A stretch of 64,000 bases of DNA from Xanthomonas cucurbitae. GTDB taxonomy: Bacteria > Pseudomonadota > Gammaproteobacteria > Xanthomonadales > Xanthomonadaceae. The position numbers and the translations under genes are program-made. This document shows, one piece after another, positions 15,776-24,394 of the stretch; the first letter of the stretch is position 1; every line of letters starts with the position of its first letter. The notes beneath the pieces are model-generated. The model was given only the letters and a program-made list of their open reading frames with translations, ran no database searches and was not told where the DNA came from. The stretch spans positions 1-64,000 of the forward strand of contig NZ_MDED01000011.1 in assembly GCF_002939885.1 (NCBI RefSeq), written 5' to 3'.

Positions 15776-17682
15776 GCCGCAGCCCATGCCAGCGCCGTGC
15801 TGCGCGCATGATCTGCGCGGCGCGCGGACCTCAGGCCGTCTGCGCAATGGATCGCCGCAGGTGCCAGCTGATGCAGGTCCAGCACCAGCACCGCGTTTTC
15901 ACCGGCATGCAGCCACGCGCCTGGGCAAAACAGGCAGTCCTGCGGGCCAATGTTCCAGTACCGCCCAAGCAGCCGGCCATTGATCCACAGGTAGCCTTTG
16001 CGCCAGTGGCTCATATCCACATGCACATCGCCCACCGTCTCCAGTGTGATGGTCGTGGCGAAGAACAGCCCGGGACGCGTGGGCGGGCCCTGCAACGGCC
16101 GCAGTGATGGCGGGCTGTCGCCGTCCAGTGCCAGGCCCTGCACCTGCCAGTCGTGCAGTGCGTTGCCATCCAGCGTGACCGGGCCGAGCAGGCCTTTCGC
16201 ATCGCCCAGGGCCGGGCCGAAATTGATATGGCCGAAGCTGTCGATCACGATCTCCAGCGTGCGCTCGGTGGAGGTGGTGTGTGGCAGCGCCAGCTGCGCT
16301 GCGCTGTTGAGGCGGGCATGCGGCATACGCGAAACATGTCCGATCTCCGCACCGTCCAGCTGGACGGCTGCGTAGTCGTGCACCTGTCCCAGATCCAGTT
16401 GCGTGCCTGCCGCAATGCGGCGTCGGTAGACCGCCAGTCCCAGGTTTTGCTTGAGCAGACCTTGCAGATCGGTGGGATGCTGGGTGACGACCGGCGCGGT
16501 ACTCAGGTTGTCCCACAGGCTCGCCACCGGATGTGCCGTCACCGATGCAAAGTGCGCGCGCAGCGGAGCAGGCGGAATCGGCGGCAGCGTGGTGGTGCTG
16601 TGCTGGGCGATGATCGCGCGCAGGACCCTGTAGGCCGGCGTGGCGCGGCCGCCTTCGTCGATCGGTGCGCCGTAGTCGTAGCTGGTCAACGCGGGCTGGA
16701 ATTGCGAGCCATCGTCTTCGGCATTGGCGCCGGCACTGAGGCCGAAATTACTGCCGCCGTGCACCACGTAGAGGTTGAACGAAATGCCGGCCGCCATCAG
16801 CTGCCGCAGCATCGGCGCATAGTCGCGCTGCGCAAAGCCATTCTCGCCCCAATGCGTCAGCCAGCCGGGGTAGCCTTCGGCCACCCACACCGGTGCCTGG
16901 CCGGCGATGCGTTTGGCTTGCTGCACTTCGGCCATGTCCGCGCCATCCAGCCCCAGGGCCGCGCCCGGCAGATAGGCCTTGCGCCGGCGCAGATCCTTCA
17001 TGCCCTCGGCCAGCGAAAATGGCCCGGGAATGCCGTGAGCGCGCCATAGCGCCGCCAGCGTCTGCAGGTAGCCCACATCGCTGCCCTGCATGTTGTATTC
17101 GTTCTCGATCTGCAGCATCAATACCGGCCCGCCGGCACTGGCCATCAAGGGCGCGATGCGTGGCGCCACGGCCGCGATATAGCGCCGCACCGCAGCCATG
17201 TAGCGCGCATTGCCGGCATCGCGCAGCCGGATGCCTGGCTCGCGCAGCAGATACGGCGGCAGGCCGCCCAGCGTCCATTCGGCGCAGACATACGGGCCGG
17301 GGCGCAGATACACCCACAGCCCTTCCTGCTGGCACAGACCGATGAAGGCGACGAAGTCGCGCTCGCCGGTCTCGAAGTCGAACTGGCCGGGCGTGTGCTC
17401 GTACGCGTTCCACATCAGATACAGCGCGATGGTGTTCAATCCCATCGCCTTGGCCATGCGGATGCGGTGCAACCAGTCGGCGCGGGCGATGCGCAGTGGA
17501 TGCATCTCGCCGCTGCGCAGTTGCCAGGGTTGCCGATCCAGCACGAACTGCCCGCGCGCGAACCCGAATGCATGCGGCCGGCCATCGGGCACCGGCGCGT
17601 GCAACGCCCATGCCGGCGTCGGTACTGTTGCCAGACTCAGCGGTGCGAGCAGGCCGAACGTACACACATTCCTGCGTTTCAT
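15769..17682 (-). CDS. Second GH35 beta-galactosidase, in the guest block
   Basis: A 637-residue exported GH35 enzyme, clearly different from the one at 5131-6966. Signal peptide MKRRNVCTFGLLAPLSLATVPTPAWA fixes the start at 17682; the longer upstream frame overlaps the receptor gene and is not family-like. The barrel begins RQPWQLRSGEMHPLRIAR. GGPVLMLQIENEYN carries the acid/base Glu at about 193 and WVAEGYPGWLTHWG the nucleophile at about 268. The C-terminal sandwich domains (YRRRIAAGTQLDLGQVHDYAAV; YLWINGRLLGRYWNIGP) match short GH35 enzymes. It is 71 bases after the receptor stop and overlaps the permease start, so it belongs to the receptor-permease-kinase-GH4 transcript. It would remove beta-galactose (or a related residue) in the periplasm before inner-membrane uptake. 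Confidence 0.9.
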   Translation of the reverse strand: MKRRNVCTFGLLAPLSLATVPTPAWALHAPVPDGRPHAFGFARGQFVLDRQPWQLRSGEMHPLRIARADWLHRIRMAKAMGLNTIALYLMWNAYEHTPGQFDFETGERDFVAFIGLCQQEGLWVYLRPGPYVCAEWTLGGLPPYLLREPGIRLRDAGNARYMAAVRRYIAAVAPRIAPLMASAGGPVLMLQIENEYNMQGSDVGYLQTLAALWRAHGIPGPFSLAEGMKDLRRRKAYLPGAALGLDGADMAEVQQAKRIAGQAPVWVAEGYPGWLTHWGENGFAQRDYAPMLRQLMAAGISFNLYVVHGGSNFGLSAGANAEDDGSQFQPALTSYDYGAPIDEGGRATPAYRVLRAIIAQHSTTTLPPIPPAPLRAHFASVTAHPVASLWDNLSTAPVVTQHPTDLQGLLKQNLGLAVYRRRIAAGTQLDLGQVHDYAAVQLDGAEIGHVSRMPHARLNSAAQLALPHTTSTERTLEIVIDSFGHINFGPALGDAKGLLGPVTLDGNALHDWQVQGLALDGDSPPSLRPLQGPPTRPGLFFATTITLETVGDVHVDMSHWRKGYLWINGRLLGRYWNIGPQDCLFCPGAWLHAGENAVLVLDLHQLAPAAIHCADGLRSARRADHARSTALAWAAAC

Positions 17683-17753
17683 GCGGTCTCCAACCGGCGT
17701 GGAAGGACGTATGCGCCGCTGCGCGCGCCTGGGCACGCAGCGGCGCGCCGTGT

Positions 17754-20726
17754 TCAGAACGCGTACTTGATCGTCAGCAACGAGGTGCTGCCTGCATCGA
17801 CGATGTCGGAGATCGCCAGGTTGCGCCGGCCCACATGTGCCCAGTAGCTGTATTCCCTGGTCAGGTTGGAGATCGACAGATCCACGCTGACGCCACTGTC
17901 GAAGTGATAGCCGGTGTGCAGGTCCACGCGCCGGGTGGGGCGCGCCCACAGGTCGTTCCAGGGCGCGCCTTCATGCAGGAGGTCGTAGCCCAGCAGGTAC
18001 GAACTGCTGAAGTGGTAGCTGAGGTTCAACGAGAAGCCACCGTGCTCATAGAACAGTTCCAGGTTGGCCATTGCCGAGGGGGCGGACTGCATGTGCTCGT
18101 TGTCGAAGCCCTTCATGCCCAGGTCGGCACGCGCGTGTTGCCGCGTGGCGTTGGCGCTGATGCCCAGCCCATCGAAGGGCGCCGGCAGGTCCTGGAACTT
18201 CTGCCGCGCGCTGACTTCCACCCCGTAGACCGTGCCATCGCCGCCGTTGGCCGGCAGGTGGTACAGCACCGTGCCGTTGCCGGTGGTGGTGCCGTTGGCC
18301 TGCGACGGGCCGGCGTCGTAGATGTAGTTGCGCAGCTGCTTGTAGAAGCCAGCCAGCGAAAAGAAGCCACCGTGCTGCGTGGACCATTCGCCGGACAGAT
18401 CCAGGTGGGTGGCCTGGATCGGTTTCAGATCCGGGTTGCCCTGGGTGATGGTGGTGACGCCGTTGGAGACACTGATCTGGCTGCCACCGCCCAGTTGCAC
18501 CAGCGCCGGGCGCGTGTAGCTGGTCCAGATCGACGCGCGGTATGCGGTCCGCAGATCCGGCCGCCAGGTCAGCAATACGCTGGGCAACGGCATGTTGTAG
18601 GACGTGTGGTTGTGATCGAAGTACCCCACGGTCTGGTTGCCATCTGCATCTACCGGGCTCACCCAGAAGGTGTTGTCGATACCGGTGTGCTCCAAGCGCA
18701 TGCCCGGCACGATATCCAGATTTCCGACGGTGAAGGTGGCGGCGGCATAGGCTGCACTCACCGCCTCGGTGCCGCGCATGGTGTTGCAGTTGTAGTTGTT
18801 GATGTAGAACGCACTGCCGCAGGTATCCAGATCGTCGTCGGTGAGGTGCTGGGCAATGACGCCGGCCACTGCGGCATTGCTCACCCGCGGGGTGGCCCAG
18901 TGGTACTTGCCAGGAAAGATCGCCGCGTAGGTGCCACTGAAGATTCCCAGCTCTCCCAGCGTGGTGGTGCCGTCCACGCCACCGGTAAACCAGTCGCGAT
19001 TGGTGAACTGGCGCTGGCTCCTGGTGTACTTCACGCCGAACTGGAGCGAGCGTAATGCGCCATCTTCGAAGTCGTAGCGGGTATCGAAGCGCCCGCCGCC
19101 ACGGGTTTGCCCGGAGAAGATCCTGGTCTGCTGGCCATAGCTGGTGGCGTACAACGACGGAATGTTGTTGACCTGCGCCAGCAGCGCAGGCGTGAGTTGC
19201 GGGTAGGGGAATGCGCCACGGCCGTAACGCACCAGCGTATTGCCCGAGTAGGCGAAGTTGTTCTGCGAAAACTTGTCTTCGCGCCCGTCGATCTCGATAT
19301 GGTCCGGCCTGTCGTTATCGCCGAAGCTGTAGAACACGTTGGGCATGAAGGTCCAGCCGCCCAGGGTCTTGCGCGCGCCAATCTGGAAGGTAGCCAGGTC
19401 GGCGATTTCCGGATTGGTCTCGTACCAGAAGCGTGCGGCGATGCGTCCGATGTCTGGGGTGAATATGCCGGGCGTAGCGGTTGGCACGTACCGCACATCC
19501 TGCGGCAGCAACTGCACGAAGGTGGTGCCCTGTTCGGTCCTGGCATAGGCGTAGGTCATGCGCGCATACAACGATAGGCTGTCGTCCACGTGCCAGTCGA
19601 AGGAGGCATTGCCACCGTAGCGACGTTCCCAGCCGGCGGCGATACCCACGTTCATGCCGGTGCTGGTGAGATTGTGCTGCGGGTCGAAACCCGCCGCGTT
19701 GCGGCCGTCGGCGTCGGTGTTCAGAAACTCCCACGAGCCGTCGTTGAGGGCGCTGACGGCCGCGGCAGCTTCGCTGTTGGTCGTGGTGCGGTAGTCGTAG
19801 TAGGCACTGGCATAGATGCCGAACTGCTGCGCATCGCCGAACTTGTGCTGGAACTCGCCGCCGAAACCGCCACCCAGACCATCGCCGCCATAGTCGCGCG
19901 CACGGCTTTCCACCCGTACGCTGCCGGTGATGCTGCCGCTGGTGGTGGCCTTGAAGTCGTAGGCGGTAGGAGTGCGGAAATCCAGCGTGCCACCGATTGC
20001 ATCACCTTCCATATCGGCGGTGGAGGTCTTGTTGGCGACGATGGTCTGCAGCCCGGTGGGCGGCAGCAGGCTCAATTGCACGCTGCGGCTGTACGGCATG
20101 CCTTGCGCCACGGTGACGCCGTCGATCATGTTGACGTTGTATTCGGACGGCAGCCCGCGCACCGACGCGAACATGCCTTCGCCGCGCGCTGCGCCGTCGA
20201 TGCCGCCCAGGTAGCCCGAGCCGGTCGTGGTGATATTGATGCCGGCGATCAGGCCCAGCGCTTCGGCCACGTTGTGCACGGCGGTGCGTTGCAGATCGTT
20301 GGTCGACAGCACATCCACGGTATTGACGGCGTTGAGCTTCAGGTCGCTGGCGTCGTAGCGATTGCGGACCACGCTGACGGCCTTCAGTTGCTTGACCTCG
20401 TCCAGCGCGATCGCCACCGAGGCGGTGCCGTGCTCGTCGACCTGCACGCTGGTGTCGGTGGCGCTGAAGCCGGGGTAGTCGAGATCGAGCGCGTACTGTC
20501 CTGCGGGCACGTTGCCGATGACGAAATGACCTTGCGCGTCGGTCACTGCGCGATACGACGTGCCGCTGATGCGGACCGTGGCATTGGCAGCGGGTCTGCC
20601 GCTGCTGCGCTCGGTCAGGTGCCCCTCCACAGTGCCGGCCACCGCGCCGGCCGTGGCGGCCAGGCCGGTGATGCTCAGGATCGCCACGATCAATTGTTTA
20701 CGGGCCAAACGCTTACGCTGGTGCAC
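17754..20726 (-). CDS. TonB-dependent receptor with SusC-like N-terminal domain, guest block
   Basis: A 990-residue outer-membrane receptor. After a signal peptide (KQLIVAILSITGLAATAGAVAG), residues about 33-110 form a carboxypeptidase-regulatory-like domain (VEGHLTERSSGRPAANATV, NVPAGQYALDLDYPGFSAT). The plug follows (VDVLSTNDLQRTAVHNVAEALGLIAGINI; GLPSEYNVNMIDGV; TADMEGDAIGGTLDF) and then a 22-strand-type barrel ending ITLLTIKYAF-like with a terminal Phe. This architecture is used by xanthomonads for carbohydrate uptake in CUT loci. It heads the five-gene block. A perfect palindrome (20748-20759) sits 21 bases upstream of its start codon and probably binds its regulator. The ligand is unknown; the next gene suggests a beta-galactose-containing glycan or glycopeptide. 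Confidence 0.93.
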   Translation of the reverse strand: MHQRKRLARKQLIVAILSITGLAATAGAVAGTVEGHLTERSSGRPAANATVRISGTSYRAVTDAQGHFVIGNVPAGQYALDLDYPGFSATDTSVQVDEHGTASVAIALDEVKQLKAVSVVRNRYDASDLKLNAVNTVDVLSTNDLQRTAVHNVAEALGLIAGINITTTGSGYLGGIDGAARGEGMFASVRGLPSEYNVNMIDGVTVAQGMPYSRSVQLSLLPPTGLQTIVANKTSTADMEGDAIGGTLDFRTPTAYDFKATTSGSITGSVRVESRARDYGGDGLGGGFGGEFQHKFGDAQQFGIYASAYYDYRTTTNSEAAAAVSALNDGSWEFLNTDADGRNAAGFDPQHNLTSTGMNVGIAAGWERRYGGNASFDWHVDDSLSLYARMTYAYARTEQGTTFVQLLPQDVRYVPTATPGIFTPDIGRIAARFWYETNPEIADLATFQIGARKTLGGWTFMPNVFYSFGDNDRPDHIEIDGREDKFSQNNFAYSGNTLVRYGRGAFPYPQLTPALLAQVNNIPSLYATSYGQQTRIFSGQTRGGGRFDTRYDFEDGALRSLQFGVKYTRSQRQFTNRDWFTGGVDGTTTLGELGIFSGTYAAIFPGKYHWATPRVSNAAVAGVIAQHLTDDDLDTCGSAFYINNYNCNTMRGTEAVSAAYAAATFTVGNLDIVPGMRLEHTGIDNTFWVSPVDADGNQTVGYFDHNHTSYNMPLPSVLLTWRPDLRTAYRASIWTSYTRPALVQLGGGSQISVSNGVTTITQGNPDLKPIQATHLDLSGEWSTQHGGFFSLAGFYKQLRNYIYDAGPSQANGTTTGNGTVLYHLPANGGDGTVYGVEVSARQKFQDLPAPFDGLGISANATRQHARADLGMKGFDNEHMQSAPSAMANLELFYEHGGFSLNLSYHFSSSYLLGYDLLHEGAPWNDLWARPTRRVDLHTGYHFDSGVSVDLSISNLTREYSYWAHVGRRNLAISDIVDAGSTSLLTIKYAF

Positions 20727-20747
20727 ATGCCACCTCGCCAGATGCTG

Positions 20748-20759
20748 GGCAACGTTGCC
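20748..20759. promoter_or_regulatory. Perfect 12-bp palindrome, candidate LacI-type operator of the guest block
   Basis: GGCAACGTTGCC lies just upstream of the receptor start at 20726. The central AACGTT is the pattern of LacI-family operators. It differs from the GACAACGTTGTC palindromes near 36 kb at one base on each arm (G to A), so it may be bound by a different regulator of the same family. No regulator gene is in the block. Confidence 0.45.
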
Positions 20760-21434
20760 GATGGCAACGCCCTCCGATGCCTTGCTCTTGAGGCAGACGG
20801 TCTACACGGGGAGATGCGCACACGGCGTTGCACGGCGCCGCAGGTCTGCGTGCGCAGCGTGCATCAACCAGAGCATGTCACCGGAGCGTCTGCCAGCTGG
20901 TACAGCGATGCAGACCTCAGCGGCGGGGCGGGGAATATCCGGCGATGCACTTGGAACGCGAGCGCATGGCGCTCAACTTGTAGTGCTTGGTCATGACAAC
21001 GGCACCGCAGCGGCAGCCGCGCGGACGGCGAACAGGCAGCGCAACGCACAGGCGGCAGCAGGCGAGCGATGGTTGCTGTAACGATGCGGCATCCACCCAT
21101 CTCCCGGTACGTGTGCGATGTGGAGCGTCCTGGCGATCAGCACGAAAAACGCGCGGCGATCGCCCTGTGCAACGTGTGAGTGACGGTCATACCGTCGCCT
21201 CTGGCAGCAGTAGCACCCATTGGCGCGAACCACCGACCGCCGCCAGAGATAGACCCGCTTCAAGGCACTGTCAAGCAGGTGTGAAGTGTGTGCGGAAATC
21301 TTCGCTTTGCCTGCGGATCGAGGTCGATTATCTGTGTCCTCCTGCGATTTGCGGTGCATCGCAACATGCCGGCATCGCAGGACAGGCGTCGGCCATCAGC
21401 ACCGACGCCTGTTGTCGTTTTGCTGCGGCGTGGC
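20760..21434. other. Long intergenic region upstream of the guest-block receptor
   Basis: About 675 bases with no convincing gene on either strand; short frames here have no family character. It lies between the NixI stop and the receptor of the five-gene block, and probably contains the promoter of that block and the junction where the block was inserted. No attachment-site repeat or transposase remnant was recognised. Confidence 0.4.
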
Positions 21435-24095
21435 TTACTTCGGCAGCGGCGAACGTCCCTGGATCGTCAGCGCTGCTGCTGCACCGGGTGCGCCGGTACC
21501 GGGCTGCCCGCCACCGACGAACACCTGGTAGGCGCCGGCTTCCACCGCGCGCTGGCCGCTGCGATCCACATCGCTCAAGGCGCGTGCATCCAGTTGGAAG
21601 GTGAGCTCACGCTGCTCGCCGGGCTTGAGATGCACGCGCTGGAATCCGACCAGGCTGCGCAACGGCGACTGCGGGCGGTCCGGGTATTGCAGATACACCT
21701 GCGCCACTTCATCGCCGGCACGGGTGCCGGTATTGCGCACGGTGGTGGTCACCTGCAGCGTGCTGCCGGCCTGCAACGTGCTGGTGGACAGGCGTGGCGC
21801 CGCATACGCGAAGCTGGTGTAGCTCAAGCCATAGCCGAACGGGAACAGCGGCTCGCCCTTGAAGTAACGGTACGTGCGGCCCTTCATGTCGTAGCTGACG
21901 TAGGGCGGCAGGTCCTTGGTGGAGCGGTAGAACGTGACCGGCAGGCGACCGCCGGGATTGTCGTCGCCAGCCAGGGCGCGTGCGATGGCGGTGCCACCGG
22001 ATTGGCCCGGGTACCACGCCGCCATGATCGCATCGGCGTGCTGCTTGGCCCAGTTCAACGCCACCGCGCTGCCACTCATCAACACCACCACCAGTGGTTT
22101 GCCGGAAGCCTTGGCACGTTCCAACAAGGCCTGCTGCGCAGCGGGCAAGGAGATGTCGTTGCGGTCGCCGCCGTCGAAGCCGGGCACGTCGATGCGCAGC
22201 TCCTCGCCTTCCACATCCGGCGACAGTCCGACAAAGGCCACGATGGCATCGGCCTGCGCCACCACCTGCTCGGCCTCGGCCAGTTGCGCGGCGGCCGGTG
22301 CCAGCCATTCCAGGCGCACGCCCTGGTCCTGTCCACGGTGTTCCATTTCCAGGCGTATCTTGCGCGGGCGCGTATCGTCGAAGTGCAGCACGGTTTCCAC
22401 GCTGCGGCCGTCGGCGTTGTGCATGCCGGCCGGCACATGCTTGTCTTCGGCGTTGCCGGCAACGACGAGTTTGTCGTCGATGTACAGCCGCACCGGATCG
22501 TGCCCGGCGCAATCGAAGCAGCGCGCCACGCGCACCGCCAGGGTGTAGTCGCCGGCGCCCGGCGGCAGCAGTTCACCGCTCCAGCGCACCGCGTAGCGAT
22601 CGGCCGGCACGCCCTTGGCCGGGCTGACCTGATCCCAGTTGAAACTCACCACGCGGTCCTGGCGCACCACGGCCGGCGCTCCATCCAGATCGACATTGGC
22701 GAAATATTCGCCACGCAGGCCCGGCTTGCCGTCGCTGCGCAACGCGGTCTCCGGAATCATGCCCGGCACGCCGGCGGCCAGCGGTGCACCCTGTGCGTAA
22801 TGGATCTGCTGCGCACCGAAGCGCTCGCGCAGGCCCTGCAGCGGGGTCACCGGCTGCGCGGAGGTGCCCTGGTAGTTGGCTTCCAGCGCGGCCAGTGCAT
22901 CGGCATTGGGTCCGAGAACCGCCAGCCGCGTGCCCGCCTGCAACGGCAGCGTGGCGTTGGCGTTCTTCAGCAGCACGATCGATTCGGCAGCGGCCTGCAG
23001 GGCCAAGGCACGGTTGGTGCGGTTGTCGATGTCCTTGGCGCCCAGCCGAGCGTACGGGTCCTTGCGTGGGGCTTCCAGCTCGCCCAGGCGGTAGCGGGCG
23101 GAAAACAGGCGCACCAGCGCTTGATCGAGCAGGGCTTCGTCCACTTCGCCGCGTTCGATGGCGGTACCCAGCCCGCGATAGGCGTGGCCGCAATTGAGGT
23201 CGTGGCCGGCCTTGAGCGCGGCGGCCGAGGAGCCGGCATTGTCGGGGCGGAAGTAATGGAACTGGGTCATGTCGTCCACCGCGTCGCAGTCGGACACCAC
23301 GAAGCCCTTGAAGCCCCAGTCGCCGCGCACGCGGCCATTGAGCAACCAGTCGGCGGCGCACGCCGGGGTGCCGTGCAGCGAGTTGTAGGCACACATCACC
23401 GAGCCAGCCTGGCCCTGCACCAGCGCAGCACGGAAGGCGGGCGTATAGGTCGCTTCCACGTCACGCGGCGACACATCTACGTCGAAGCCATGCCGGCCCG
23501 GTTCGGGGCCGCTGTGCACGGCGATGTGCTTGGGCGTGGCGATGGTGCGCGGGTGGCTCAGGTCCTCGCCCTGCAGGCCGCGAATGAAGCCCACCGCGAG
23601 CTGCCCGGTGAGGAAGGGGTCTTCGCCATAGGTTTCCATGCCGCGGCCCCAGCGCGGGTCGCGAAAGATGTTGATGTTGGGCGACCAGATGGTCAGCCCG
23701 GCGTAGCGCTTGTGATCCTTGCCGGGGCCGCCAGCCTGGTTGAACTTGGCGCGCGCCTCGGTGGAAACCACCGTGCCCACCTGCTGCATCAGCTGCGTAT
23801 TCCAGCTGGCGGCCAGGCCAATGGCCTGCGGAAATACCGTGGCGTAGCCATTGCGGGCGATCCCGTGCAGGCCTTCGCTCCACCATTCGTAGGCGGGAAT
23901 GCCCAAATGCGTGATCGCCGGCGCATCGTTCATCGCCTGGGCGACTTTTTCCTCGCGGCTCATCTGCGCCACCAGCGCGGCGGCGCGCTGTTCGGGCGTG
24001 CCGCTGCGGTCGGCGGGCGCGGCGAGGGCGACACAGGGCAGGCCGAGGCTCAGGCCCAGTGCCATGGCAAGACGCGAGACAAACATGGAAGACAT
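21435..24095 (-). CDS. nixI: GH3 beta-xylosidase NixI with PA14 domain
   Basis: An 886-residue exported GH3 enzyme. Signal peptide (MFVSRLAMALGLSLGLPCVALAA), GH3 N-terminal barrel from EEKVAQAMNDAPAITHLGIPAYEWWSEGLHG, nucleophile Asp about residue 268 in VVSDCDAV, and GH3 C-terminal domain (AAAESIVLLKNANATLPL; VAFVGLSPDVEGEE). This is interrupted by a PA14-type domain (about 430-590: GLRGEYFANVDLDG; RLYIDDKLVVAGNAED). A fibronectin-III-like domain (LQVTTTVRNTGTRAGDEVAQVYL) ends the protein. In X. campestris NixI removes the core beta-1,2-xylose of plant N-glycans after NixK. Orthology is by family and gene order. The start could also be the internal ATG at 24086. Confidence 0.93.
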   Translation of the reverse strand: MSSMFVSRLAMALGLSLGLPCVALAAPADRSGTPEQRAAALVAQMSREEKVAQAMNDAPAITHLGIPAYEWWSEGLHGIARNGYATVFPQAIGLAASWNTQLMQQVGTVVSTEARAKFNQAGGPGKDHKRYAGLTIWSPNINIFRDPRWGRGMETYGEDPFLTGQLAVGFIRGLQGEDLSHPRTIATPKHIAVHSGPEPGRHGFDVDVSPRDVEATYTPAFRAALVQGQAGSVMCAYNSLHGTPACAADWLLNGRVRGDWGFKGFVVSDCDAVDDMTQFHYFRPDNAGSSAAALKAGHDLNCGHAYRGLGTAIERGEVDEALLDQALVRLFSARYRLGELEAPRKDPYARLGAKDIDNRTNRALALQAAAESIVLLKNANATLPLQAGTRLAVLGPNADALAALEANYQGTSAQPVTPLQGLRERFGAQQIHYAQGAPLAAGVPGMIPETALRSDGKPGLRGEYFANVDLDGAPAVVRQDRVVSFNWDQVSPAKGVPADRYAVRWSGELLPPGAGDYTLAVRVARCFDCAGHDPVRLYIDDKLVVAGNAEDKHVPAGMHNADGRSVETVLHFDDTRPRKIRLEMEHRGQDQGVRLEWLAPAAAQLAEAEQVVAQADAIVAFVGLSPDVEGEELRIDVPGFDGGDRNDISLPAAQQALLERAKASGKPLVVVLMSGSAVALNWAKQHADAIMAAWYPGQSGGTAIARALAGDDNPGGRLPVTFYRSTKDLPPYVSYDMKGRTYRYFKGEPLFPFGYGLSYTSFAYAAPRLSTSTLQAGSTLQVTTTVRNTGTRAGDEVAQVYLQYPDRPQSPLRSLVGFQRVHLKPGEQRELTFQLDARALSDVDRSGQRAVEAGAYQVFVGGGQPGTGAPGAAAALTIQGRSPLPK

Positions 24096-24227
24096 CGATT
24101 CACTCCTGCGCAGCGGTGGAGTCCGCCGCGCGTTGTTCTGGTGTTGCCGCAGGGGGTGCGGCGAAGTGGGGGGCGGCGCGGTGGTGACAGGCGTGCCATT
24201 GGGTGTGATGGTTGCTGGGAGTGCGGT

Positions 24228-24385
24228 GTGCCCTCATCCGCCCCTGCGGGGCACCTTCTCCCGCCAGCGGGAGAAGGATGCGAAGCCACACCGGACATCA
24301 CTTCCTTCTCCCGCCCGGCGGGACCGGACGTTACTTCCTTCTCCCGCCTTGCGGGAGAAGGTGCCCGAAGGGCGGATGAGGGCCG
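24228..24385. repeat. Inverted pair of Xanthomonas intergenic repeats
   Basis: Two copies of the CCTCATCCGCC...CTTCTCCCGC...GCGGGAGAAGG element face each other (24230-24287 and 24340-24385), with a further CCTTCTCCCGCCCGGCGGGA segment between them. They occupy most of the 299-base gap between the GH2 and GH3 genes and would fold into strong hairpins in the transcript. Confidence 0.85.
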
Positions 24386-24394
24386 CCCTGCCGC

